From an uncultured Lachnospiraceae bacterium (GTDB lineage Bacteria; Bacillota; Clostridia; Lachnospirales; Lachnospiraceae), in the NCBI GenBank assembly GCA_910586095.1, contig CAJUHQ010000046.1, positions 10,393 to 24,926 of the forward strand: a stretch of DNA of 14,534 nucleotides. Reading direction: 5' to 3'. Shown here piece after piece: positions 7,231-13,080 of this stretch. A program made the position numbers and the translations under genes. The notes below the pieces were generated by a model. It was given only the letters and a program-made list of their open reading frames with translations. It made no database searches and had not been told where the DNA came from. Numbering within the stretch: position 1 is the first letter of the stretch; the number at the start of each line of letters is the position of its first letter.

Positions 7231-7267
7231 AAATTACACCACCTACAGCTATGCCGTGGGCGGTGTA
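7228..7267 (-). terminator. Rho-independent terminator of the divIC transcript
   Basis: On the minus strand TACACCGCC (7259-7267) pairs with GGTGGTGTA (7235-7243), with one G-T pair. After one mismatch, an inner stem of 5 bp closes a 3-nt loop. An A and then six Ts follow at 7228-7234. It separates divIC from spoIIE transcription. Confidence 0.85.
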
Positions 7268-7324
7268 GTAAGCATAGACAACCATATGACCCAATAACCA
7301 TCATCAAACTTCTATGATGCAAAG

Positions 7325-7363
7325 ACAAATTGCCAATTGAAAAATCTCTGATTTTTCAATCTA
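7325..7363 (-). repeat. Dispersed hairpin repeat, copy at the divIC stop
   Basis: It contains a perfect 11-bp inverted repeat: ATTGAAAAATC (7336-7346), loop TCT, GATTTTTCAAT (7350-7360). The divIC stop codon (7356-7358) lies inside it. With its flanks it aligns to 8917-8953 apart from a 3-nt loop gap, a 1-nt gap and a few substitutions. Confidence 0.7.
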
Positions 7364-7712
7364 CTTCCTGGAAAATTATTTCATTTTCATACACTAGCCC
7401 TAGTTTGTCTTTTGCCACTTCCTCAGCATATTTCTTTGTTTTGGTATAGGTGGCAAATTCCTCGAGCTCTGCGGCTCGTTTCTCTTCCTGCTCAATTAAT
7501 TCTAACAGTTCCTTCTCACGCGCAGCATAATTCTCCTCTTTTTGTTTTAAGGAAATGGAATTAGTACCCACAACAACAATCAAAATGATGATGGCAAAGG
7601 CAGCAATCATCATTCCAAATCGATTTTCATTCCTACTGCGCAGAAATTCTGGCTTTTTTCTTCTTTTTTTCTTTTTTTGGCCTTGTCTTATGCCTGCCAT
7701 TGTGCGTTTCAT
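7356..7712 (-). CDS. divIC: Septum formation protein, DivIC/FtsB family
   Basis: A small bitopic division protein that, with FtsL and DivIB/FtsQ, links the Z-ring to septal peptidoglycan synthesis. The 118 residues show a very basic cytoplasmic tail (KKKKRRKK, 13-20), one membrane segment (about 34-52), a coiled coil (about 55-88) and a C-terminal part containing KLGLVYENEIIF. Length is close to B. subtilis DivIC (about 125). ATG 7712 has AAGGAAGGG just upstream; ATG 7700 is an alternative. The first 80 nt overlap the end of yabQ in another frame, so translation is probably coupled. Identification rests on topology, family-like C-terminus and the conserved yabP-yabQ-divIC order. Confidence 0.9.
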   Translation of the reverse strand: MKRTMAGIRQGQKKKKRRKKPEFLRSRNENRFGMMIAAFAIIILIVVVGTNSISLKQKEENYAAREKELLELIEQEEKRAAELEEFATYTKTKKYAEEVAKDKLGLVYENEIIFQEVD

Positions 7713-8205
7713 TCCCTTCCTTTTTGTGGCGATTTTGTACTACCATTTTATGATGAATCGATGCCCCCGTCAATCCAAATTTCCTAAAAATATTTGCTCT
7801 GCCGCAGAGTATGATGATCTTATGCCACAAAAGCGCTATCCTTTTATGTACGATAGACATCACTTTAGCCACAAAGCGAAGAAGGCTTCCTATTGTCTTA
7901 TCCAAGACAAAAAAACTACATCTTACAAAAAAACGCCCCACTGTGACTGCATAAATCACCATCCCAGCCGCTGCGCCAAGAACTGCTGCAAACCGTATCA
8001 CACCATTATTGCCATAGTACAACAGCGCAAAGCTGGAAAAAAAACATGCTGTCCAATATAAAATGTCTTCTATATCCACCGCAAAACGCGCATGCCTTAC
8101 AAGACGCCGAAATAGTCGCAACAGATCATACACAAATGCCATACAGATGCCTGCTGCAATAGAAGCCGTCCAAAAATGCCACTCACTGATAATTGTCTTA
8201 CTCAT
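7633..8205 (-). CDS. yabQ: Spore cortex biosynthesis protein YabQ
   Basis: A sporulation membrane protein; in B. subtilis YabQ is made in the mother cell and is needed for cortex formation. The 190 residues contain several hydrophobic segments (about 8-26, 50-65, 68-92) and the family-like stretches YDLLRLFRR (26-34) and VDIEDILYW (43-51). The C-terminal third is basic and ends in a lysine-rich tail (KKEKKKKKAR) shaped by the overlap with divIC. Its ATG shares one base with the yabP stop (TAATG), so translational coupling is likely. Length is a little short of the B. subtilis protein (about 211). Confidence 0.93.
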   Translation of the reverse strand: MSKTIISEWHFWTASIAAGICMAFVYDLLRLFRRLVRHARFAVDIEDILYWTACFFSSFALLYYGNNGVIRFAAVLGAAAGMVIYAVTVGRFFVRCSFFVLDKTIGSLLRFVAKVMSIVHKRIALLWHKIIILCGRANIFRKFGLTGASIHHKMVVQNRHKKEGNETHNGRHKTRPKKEKKKKKARISAQ

Positions 8206-8492
8206 TAGCCAAACAGGCGCGTGAGCAGTCCTTCTCCCTTTTTCGCAAAGGTATTTTTGTCACAATATGTAAGAGAATCCACTTTGCCGTCCACGTCTGC
8301 CTCTCCCTTCTCAAGATTCAGGCGGCTCACATGCAAATTGCTTCCCTTGATGGTCAACATTCCATCCACGGTTTCCATTAAAATTGTGTTCTCATCAAAA
8401 GAGAGAACCTCCACTACTCCCGTAAGCTTACAGTCGCGGCGCTGTTCCATGCCTAACCGGTGTTTTCCTATATTTGCATTGCTGTTCTCCAT
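8205..8492 (-). CDS. yabP: Sporulation protein YabP
   Basis: A small YabP/YqfC-family protein; in B. subtilis it is expressed in the mother cell with yabQ. The 95 residues carry the family pattern HRLGMEQRRDCKLTG and end with SLTY near residues 75-78 plus a short basic tail. ATG 8492 is chosen because GAAAGGGG lies about 10 nt upstream and a sigma-E type promoter sits just before it. A longer in-frame reading up to 8561 would start inside that promoter. The stop overlaps the yabQ start. Exact molecular role is not known for the family. Confidence 0.92.
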   Translation of the reverse strand: MENSNANIGKHRLGMEQRRDCKLTGVVEVLSFDENTILMETVDGMLTIKGSNLHVSRLNLEKGEADVDGKVDSLTYCDKNTFAKKGEGLLTRLFG

Positions 8493-8517
8493 AGACGATA
8501 CGCCCCTTTCCTCATAT

Positions 8518-8546
8518 AATATATGGGAAAGGAAAATAAAATATGC
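8518..8546 (-). promoter_or_regulatory. Sigma-E type promoter of yabP-yabQ
   Basis: On the minus strand GCATATT (8540-8546) matches the B. subtilis sigma-E -35 consensus KMATATT fully. CATATATT (8518-8525) matches the -10 CATACAHT at 7 of 8. The spacer is exactly 14 bp. It lies in the 69-bp gap between rqcP and yabP, giving a leader of about 20 nt. This would allow sporulation-specific expression of yabP, yabQ and possibly divIC. Confidence 0.7.
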
Positions 8547-8561
8547 ATATTCCAGGCGCAA

Positions 8562-8801
8562 TCAAAGATACTTAAATAACTCTTTTGCATCATCTTTTCT
8601 GACCGTCTCTTGGACATCTAAAATTTCTACCTTTACCTCTTTATTTCCAAACTGAATAGTAAGCACATCTCCAACTTTAACATTGGTTGATGCCTTTGCT
8701 GGTTTTTCATTGATGAACACTCGCCCTGCATCACATGCTTCATTGGCTACTGTTCGCCTCTTAATCAAACGTGATACCTTTAAAAATTTATCTAATCTCA
8801 T
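8562..8801 (-). CDS. rqcP: S4-domain ribosome quality control protein RqcP (YabO)
   Basis: A small RNA-binding protein. Its B. subtilis relative binds the stalled 50S subunit with RqcH and supports addition of C-terminal alanine tails that mark incomplete proteins for degradation. The 79 residues consist mainly of an S4 fold: MRLDKFLKVSRLIKRRTVAN at 1-20, then GRVFINEK (26-33) and VKVGDVLTI (41-49). B. subtilis YabO/RqcP is 86 residues. The start is ATG 8801, with GGAGG 5 nt upstream, matching the spacing in the GH18 leader copy; ATG 8831 and 8813 would lie in the leader. The 55-nt structured leader is directly upstream. The gene heads the rqcP-yabP-yabQ-divIC series. Confidence 0.94.
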   Translation of the reverse strand: MRLDKFLKVSRLIKRRTVANEACDAGRVFINEKPAKASTNVKVGDVLTIQFGNKEVKVEILDVQETVRKDDAKELFKYL

Positions 8802-8805
8802 TTTT

Positions 8806-8860
8806 ACCTCCATGTCGCGGCTTTGCCGCAACTCAAATCATGAGTGTGAAAAAAGTCTGC
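8806..8860 (-). promoter_or_regulatory. Shared structured leader, rqcP copy
   Basis: This copy matches 170-224 at 50 of 55 positions. The main hairpin reads GTTGCGGC/GCCGCGAC with an AAA loop and ends immediately before ATGGAGGT. Upstream, across only 4 nt, lies a 21-nt block (8865-8885) that matches 61-81 at 20 of 21; in the GH18 leader these two blocks are 88 nt apart. The join creates GCCTGC-CAAA-GCAGAC followed by TTTTTT, which could act as a weak terminator within the leader. Confidence 0.8.
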
Positions 8861-8894
8861 TTTGGCAGGCATACAAATCAGGATGTGTGTCAAC

Positions 8895-8928
8895 TTACAA
8901 ATTTATGTATATGGGCACAAATTTGTAA
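8895..8928 (-). repeat. Perfect 10-bp inverted repeat upstream of the rqcP leader
   Basis: TTACAAATTT at 8895-8904 is the exact reverse complement of AAATTTGTAA at 8919-8928, with a 14-nt loop. It abuts the dispersed hairpin repeat at 8929-8950, so two hairpins stack directly before the leader. Its left arm shares the ACAAATTT half with that repeat. It may be an operator or an RNA stem. Confidence 0.55.
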
Positions 8929-8953
8929 ATTGAAAAATCGATTGTTCAATCTA
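8917..8953 (-). repeat. Dispersed hairpin repeat, copy between hupB and rqcP
   Basis: The arms ATTGAAAAATC (8929-8939) and GATTGTTCAAT (8940-8950) pair at 10 of 11 positions without a loop. Flanks and core align to the copy at 7325-7363. Both copies have the same orientation and lie in minus-strand intergenic DNA. Confidence 0.65.
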
Positions 8954-9021
8954 ATCTTCATATCGTTTAACTGCAATGCAACCTTCATTTATACTTTATT
9001 TCCACTGTTGTTTCATCCAAT

Positions 9022-9065
9022 AAAAATGGAACAACCAATGTAGTCTTTATCCATCAGTTGTTCCA
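9022..9065 (-). terminator. Terminator after hupB
   Basis: On the minus strand TGGAACAAC (9057-9065) and GTTGTTCCA (9027-9035) form a perfect 9-bp stem with a 21-nt loop, followed by TTTTTATT. It begins 23 nt after the hupB stop. The long loop is unusual but the stem and T-tract are good. Confidence 0.75.
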
Positions 9066-9088
9066 CTTGATCCCTATTAAAGAGCGCT

Positions 9089-9364
9089 TTATCTGTTCAC
9101 TTCGTCCTTTAATGCTTTTCCAGGCTTGAATTTAGGTGCCTTAGAAGCTGCAATTTCAATTTCCTCTTTTGTCTGGGGATTTCTTCCTTTTCTAGCAGCT
9201 CTCTCAGTAACCTCGAATGTTCCGAAGCCTACTAACTGAATCTTCTCACCCTTTTTCAATTCCTTTGCTACAACCTCTGTAAAAGCTGTCAATGCCCTCT
9301 CAGCATCCTTCTTTGTCATATCTGCCTGCTCGGCAATTGCAGCAACTAACTCTGTTTTGTTCAT
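9089..9364 (-). CDS. hup: DNA-binding protein HU
   Basis: A nucleoid protein that bends DNA as a dimer, without sequence specificity. Its 91 residues are the normal HU length, with GFGTFEV at 46-52, GRNPQT at 60-65 (the intercalating proline is P63) and FKPGK at 79-83. The SD is a repeated AGGAGGAGGAG a few bases before ATG 9364. It has its own sigma-A promoter and its own terminator, so it is probably a single-gene transcript with high expression. A symmetric sequence covers the promoter -10. HU rather than IHF is inferred from the host group and length. Confidence 0.97.
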   Translation of the reverse strand: MNKTELVAAIAEQADMTKKDAERALTAFTEVVAKELKKGEKIQLVGFGTFEVTERAARKGRNPQTKEEIEIAASKAPKFKPGKALKDEVNR

Positions 9365-9440
9365 TGTGAACTCCTCCTCCTGGTTTTGTAAATAATGAAA
9401 TGCGTTGCAGCACCATCCTTATTATCACGCTGTCTTTGCG

Positions 9441-9462
9441 CGCCTATATCTATTTATAGGCG
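9441..9462 (-). promoter_or_regulatory. Palindrome over the hupB -10 and start point
   Basis: CGCCTATA at 9441-9448 is the exact reverse complement of TATAGGCG at 9455-9462, with a 6-nt centre. It covers the -10 hexamer and the expected start of transcription near 9446. Its right half would not be transcribed, so a protein-binding operator is more likely than an RNA hairpin. Confidence 0.55.
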
Positions 9463-9481
9463 ATACAGGCTATTTTGTCAA
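9453..9481 (-). promoter_or_regulatory. hupB promoter, sigma-A type
   Basis: On the minus strand TTGACA (9476-9481) and TATAAA (9453-9458) are separated by 17 bp. The predicted untranslated leader is about 80 nt. The remaining upstream DNA, 9482-9598, shows no clear terminator for the lipoprotein gene. Confidence 0.85.
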
Positions 9482-9598
9482 GAAAAAATGCCTACTTTTT
9501 GCCGTTTTTTTGTTATAGTTTGGCCTGATATACACTCTTTTGGGTGTGCGCATTGAAGTATGTGTCAAAATATGCCTTTTGCACTATTTTTTGCCTTA

Positions 9599-11056
9599 TT
9601 ATTCCTCTAATTTTATCAGCTCTGTAAAGGAATAATTAACATCTTTTTCGGTATCATCAAGCTGTAACGTATAGCTGCGTGTCTGATATCCTGTCTTTCG
9701 CAAAGTCACTACATAATTGCCCGCCTCTTTGCCAAAACTGATTGGTGTGATCCCTATATAATTGCCATCAAGATATGCCTCCACTCCCTCTGGAGCATCA
9801 ATGTATACTTTATATTTGCTTGTTGAAGAAACAACAGGTGGTTTTGTTTGAGTATCTTTCTTCTCGTTTTCCTCGTCCTCCTCATCATCCTGCTCGTTTT
9901 CCTCGTCCTCATCCTCTTCATCATCATCTTCTTCACTATCAGAAGAAGAATACTTTTTAGAAGGACTTTTGTCCTCCTCACCGCGCTCGTCTTCTTCGTC
10001 GGAGTTCTCTTTCTGCGTGCTTTCATCCTGAGTACTCTCCTCATTCTCTTCAAGCTCAACAGATACATTCGCAGATGGCTCTGCTACTTTAATATACTGA
10101 GAAACAGAATCATATCCCTCTGCGGTGATACGCATTTGATGAATTCCATAATCAAGTACTACTGGTTTTGATGTGTCCACTTCACGCCCATCTATAGATA
10201 CTTGAGCCGTCGCTGGCGTCAACGTAAAAAGAACTCTTCCTTTTTGGACTTCTGTAATCTCCACACTACCTAAATCCCATACCATCTCTTCATTGCGCGC
10301 AAAACTAATTTCCTGTACGGCGCTACTTCCTCGATGACTTACTGTGACGGGATAGGTTCCTTCTGGTACTACCAAAAGCATCTCTTCTGATACTTTTTTG
10401 ATTACCTTATCACCTACATCTAACCATCCCCCCACAAAATAATCTTCATTTTGCAGTCGCAGATATCCATGCCCTTTTTCCACATGAATCCCATAGACCA
10501 TATTCTTATAGCCCCACACGCTAATTTCATCGACCTGGTTGACTTCCATCATATCCGTTTCACGGCCTCCCGAAACTACTACCACATGTCCACTAATATT
10601 AAACGATTCATTCCCAATTAATATTGTCCCATTTTTTAGATCCATACTATAATTTTGTACATTACTGTAACTCAAACAGTCTGGATTTTCTTCTACATAG
10701 GCCAAAGACTTGTCTGGCTTGTAGAAGCGCACTGTCACAATGCTCCCTTCCTTAAGCTGAGACATAGAGATTCCTTGTCCATATTTATCATACAGCTTTG
10801 TAGTGCCATCATAAGTGAGTGTATATCGACGTGAAGTTGATATATTCTGAAATTGTACTGTCTTTGCCTCTAGATCTTTTTTTACCACTACTGCTGCATC
10901 TTCTGAGTCATATATATTGGGATGTCGCACCTCAACTTTTGGTTCTGGTATCGTATCCTGTGTGGGTGTATTGGCTTGTCCCTGATAAGTGCATCCTGTC
11001 AACAGCAATGCTGCAATCACAATATATATCATTTTTTTTGTCTTTATTTTATCCAC
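9599..11056 (-). CDS. Putative lipoprotein with PEGA-type domains and a highly acidic linker
   Basis: A 485-residue predicted surface protein of unknown function. The GTG at 11056 gives a classic lipoprotein signal: basic MDKIKTKK, hydrophobic core, lipobox LLTG-C with the lipidated cysteine at residue 22. AGGAG lies 5 nt before this GTG. An ATG at 11119, with SD GAGGA, would add 21 residues and is the alternative. Residues about 45-270 form a beta-rich region I do not recognise. About 272-336 and 415-479 resemble PEGA repeats (VSIDGREVD; AYLDGNYIGITPISF; GNYVVTLRKTGYQTR). Between them, 337-401 is almost all E, D, S, K and N, with a core of mostly D and E. PEGA modules are thought to act in cell-surface binding. 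The gene follows the nitrilase gene closely and is probably co-transcribed. Confidence 0.8.
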   Translation of the reverse strand: MDKIKTKKMIYIVIAALLLTGCTYQGQANTPTQDTIPEPKVEVRHPNIYDSEDAAVVVKKDLEAKTVQFQNISTSRRYTLTYDGTTKLYDKYGQGISMSQLKEGSIVTVRFYKPDKSLAYVEENPDCLSYSNVQNYSMDLKNGTILIGNESFNISGHVVVVSGGRETDMMEVNQVDEISVWGYKNMVYGIHVEKGHGYLRLQNEDYFVGGWLDVGDKVIKKVSEEMLLVVPEGTYPVTVSHRGSSAVQEISFARNEEMVWDLGSVEITEVQKGRVLFTLTPATAQVSIDGREVDTSKPVVLDYGIHQMRITAEGYDSVSQYIKVAEPSANVSVELEENEESTQDESTQKENSDEEDERGEEDKSPSKKYSSSDSEEDDDEEDEDEENEQDDEEDEENEKKDTQTKPPVVSSTSKYKVYIDAPEGVEAYLDGNYIGITPISFGKEAGNYVVTLRKTGYQTRSYTLQLDDTEKDVNYSFTELIKLEE

Positions 11057-11126
11057 CGCAACTCCTATCTGTCTGCTTAAGCAGACACGTCTCTTTTTCA
11101 AATCTGTTCTGTAAAACATCTATCCT

Positions 11127-11933
11127 CTATGTCAACTGTGTCATAAATTGTTGATATAACGGCTCACGTCTGTCCTGTTTTATTGGAAATGCATCTCTAA
11201 ACTGTTGTACGTCATCTAGCAAGTCAAAATAGACAATTCCTTCTTGTCCTGACAGATACGCTTGTACACAACCATCTGGATTGATTATGCAACTCTCCCC
11301 CGCATATTCTATCCTTCCACACTCTCCCACGCAGTTGACCGCCAAAAGATACACTTGATTTTCAATCGCTCGTGCCCTCAATAGTGTATTCCAATGGCGG
11401 TGGCGCTGTGCAGGCCAATTGGCTGCAAGCACAATTACCTTAGCTTTTTTAGATGCCGCCTGAAAAATCTCTGGAAATCGCAGATCATAACACAAAAATG
11501 TACTTATCTCAATCCCATTGTACGCAAAATTAGTTAGAGCTGTGCCCCCACGAAAATACTGATCCTCACCAGAATAAGAAAACGGATGGATCTTGGTGTA
11601 GTCAGACAGCGTACTTCCATAGCTGTCTATGACAGTGTAATGATTCTCACACTGCACTCCACAATCCTTGACCCACCCAAATCCAATACCCATCTGATAA
11701 GTCTTTGCAAGGGATTTCATATATTCTATGGTTGTTTGATCTGCTTCTTTGGTTCTCTTTGTATGCATGGAAAACCCTGTAAAACTCATCTCTGGAAAAA
11801 ACAGTATGTGCGCACCATGATCTGACGCTTCTTTTACATGCATTTGTGCTCTTTTTAAATTGGTTTCTTTGTCTTCCCAAACAATCCTTGTCTGGGCAAG
11901 CGCTATCTTTATCGTATTGACGTGATTTCCCAT
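11127..11933 (-). CDS. Nitrilase-family carbon-nitrogen hydrolase (omega-amidase-like)
   Basis: A cytoplasmic amidase of the nitrilase superfamily. The 268 residues contain the catalytic triad E48 (FFPEMSFTGF), K114 (YTKIHPF) and C148 (CYDLRFPE). The stretch NWPAQRHRHWNTLLRARAIENQ begins near residue 172 and, with the CYDLRFP box, resembles omega-amidase/YafV and Nit2 enzymes that deaminate alpha-ketoglutaramate and similar compounds; the true substrate cannot be read from sequence. AGGAGT lies about 8 nt before ATG 11933. It starts 56 bp after the cotS-like gene and ends 7 bp before the longest start of the lipoprotein gene, which suggests one transcript. No sporulation link is evident beyond position. 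Confidence 0.9.
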   Translation of the reverse strand: MGNHVNTIKIALAQTRIVWEDKETNLKRAQMHVKEASDHGAHILFFPEMSFTGFSMHTKRTKEADQTTIEYMKSLAKTYQMGIGFGWVKDCGVQCENHYTVIDSYGSTLSDYTKIHPFSYSGEDQYFRGGTALTNFAYNGIEISTFLCYDLRFPEIFQAASKKAKVIVLAANWPAQRHRHWNTLLRARAIENQVYLLAVNCVGECGRIEYAGESCIINPDGCVQAYLSGQEGIVYFDLLDDVQQFRDAFPIKQDRREPLYQQFMTQLT

Positions 11934-11989
11934 TTTTAAAACTCCTATTTTGTCACTTTGTCACAGAACATCTAGTAAAACAAACTATC

Positions 11990-12997
11990 CTAAAATAATT
12001 TCTGTAACAACTTTTCCTTGTTTTTCTCCTGTCGTATCAGCCCCTCAAGCTTTTCATAATTGCGGTTTGGTATCCATGATTTCCTAGAATTGTAATAAAA
12101 ATTAATAATTTTCCAAAATTTCTCCGGATACGCGAGCAATAGACACAGGCTTCTCCACTCAATTGGTGGTAGCACACGCCTATTTTGATATGCGTCAACC
12201 ATTCGCGCTGCCATATCCATAGACCAATCACATTTCTCTGATATTTTTCTGAACAACAGATAAAAATCACGTGCCCCTGTATCATGCGCAAAACGCTCAA
12301 GATTAATAATTCCTGTGTATGCACCTGCATTATTTTTTCCAAAAAGCACGTTGTGATACTGATAATCTCCATGACTGTACAAACCATTACTATGTATGTA
12401 CGCCTCATACTCTGCCTTGGACTCTTCTTTTGCCTGATTGGTCACATCAATAGCCTTGTTGAGAAAATAGTCATACTCTTTTAAAAGTGCACGCTCAAAT
12501 GCAGTCTTAGAACGAAGTTTGCGCAGATAATTTCTCACATGGCGGCACTCAATTGTATGTTTTTCCATCTCGTCTGCAAAAAAATAGATAGGCATTGTAT
12601 ACAATGTTTTATCTGCTGGCTGAGAAGATTGCACTGTTGGAAGCATAAATTTGAGATGCAATTTCGCCATTGCATCAAAAGCTTTTACTACATCCTCCTC
12701 ACTGCGATAACTACACTCTCTCCCCTCTACCTGCTCCTCTAAAATATATACGCTGCCATCTAGATCACGCACATACAACCCGCCCTCCTTATTTCGGATT
12801 AACAGGTCTGTCTTTATGCTATCACCCAACCGTTTTTGTAACTGCCACAATAACTCTAACTTCTCTGTTCTTCCCTTATACTCTTTCAGAACACACATTC
12901 CTTTATTGGTATCACATATTATGGTTCCACGCCCTTTAAAGGTACGGTTGATGCTCATATCATACTGATCTAGTACATTTACTGCCTTATCATTCAC
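11990..12997 (-). CDS. CotS-family spore coat protein (kinase-like fold)
   Basis: Related to CotS/CotI/YutH-type proteins of the spore coat, which have an aminoglycoside-phosphotransferase-like fold. The 335 residues hold LKEYKG (37-42, candidate nucleotide-binding lysine), AKLHLKF (111-117), SHGDYQYHN (208-216, catalytic-loop-like D211 and N216) and INLERF (231-236), where phosphotransferases usually have an aspartate-centred metal motif; here it is N232-L-E234. Activity is therefore doubtful. GTG 12997 is preferred because GGAGGGG lies 7 nt upstream and the product starts with the family-like MNDKAVNVLDQYDM; ATG 13015 is the alternative. It lies 83 bp after cca, and a sigma-E-like site overlaps the end of cca. 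Confidence 0.85.
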   Translation of the reverse strand: MNDKAVNVLDQYDMSINRTFKGRGTIICDTNKGMCVLKEYKGRTEKLELLWQLQKRLGDSIKTDLLIRNKEGGLYVRDLDGSVYILEEQVEGRECSYRSEEDVVKAFDAMAKLHLKFMLPTVQSSQPADKTLYTMPIYFFADEMEKHTIECRHVRNYLRKLRSKTAFERALLKEYDYFLNKAIDVTNQAKEESKAEYEAYIHSNGLYSHGDYQYHNVLFGKNNAGAYTGIINLERFAHDTGARDFYLLFRKISEKCDWSMDMAARMVDAYQNRRVLPPIEWRSLCLLLAYPEKFWKIINFYYNSRKSWIPNRNYEKLEGLIRQEKNKEKLLQKLF

Positions 12998-13009
12998 CGA
13001 ATATCCCCT

Positions 13010-13062
13010 CCACATAGATAATCCTAGATATCTCTAGATTTGCTTCATTCTATCCTATGTGG
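13010..13062 (-). repeat. Nested inverted repeat before the cotS-like gene
   Basis: CCACATAG (13010-13017) and CTATGTGG (13055-13062) are exact reverse complements. Inside them, CTAGA-type arms (13024-13028 and 13033-13037) form a smaller stem with a 4-nt loop. The inner end of the outer repeat touches the SD of the cotS-like gene. In a read-through transcript from cca it could mask that SD. Confidence 0.5.
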
Positions 13063-13080
13063 GTTAGAGGTTGTTTATTC
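13052..13080 (-). promoter_or_regulatory. Candidate sigma-E-like promoter of the cotS-like gene
   Basis: On the minus strand GAATAAA (13074-13080) matches the sigma-E -35 consensus at 5 of 7. CATAGGAT (13052-13059) matches the -10 at 6 of 8, with an exact 14-bp spacer. The same bases also fit the sigma-K -10 pattern CATANNNTA, but I see no good sigma-K -35. Support is weaker than for the yabP site. Confidence 0.4.

Noticed and set aside
7089..7355. tRNA genes between divIC and spoIIE, as in B. subtilis
   Set aside because: The gap contains a repeat, a terminator and the spoIIE promoter. The hairpins do not form a cloverleaf and no T-loop consensus is present.
7640..7690. Programmed -1 frameshift at the A-runs (A AAA AAG in the yabQ frame) joining YabQ to DivIC
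   Set aside because: A -1 slip from the yabQ frame enters the third frame, which stops within about 20 codons. The divIC frame would need +1 or -2, so simple dnaX-like slippage does not fuse them.
8895..8970. Sigma-A promoter for rqcP (TTTACA with CATAAA)
   Set aside because: The -10 matches only 4 of 6 and lies within the loop and arm of an inverted repeat. Support is too weak to list.
9482..9598. Terminator after the lipoprotein gene
   Set aside because: T-rich runs and short GGC/GCC matches occur, but no stem of useful length precedes a T-tract.
9775..10171. Long open frames on both strands across the lipoprotein linker
   Set aside because: They arise from the GAR/GAY-rich acidic codons read in other frames. 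They have no SD and give low-complexity products.
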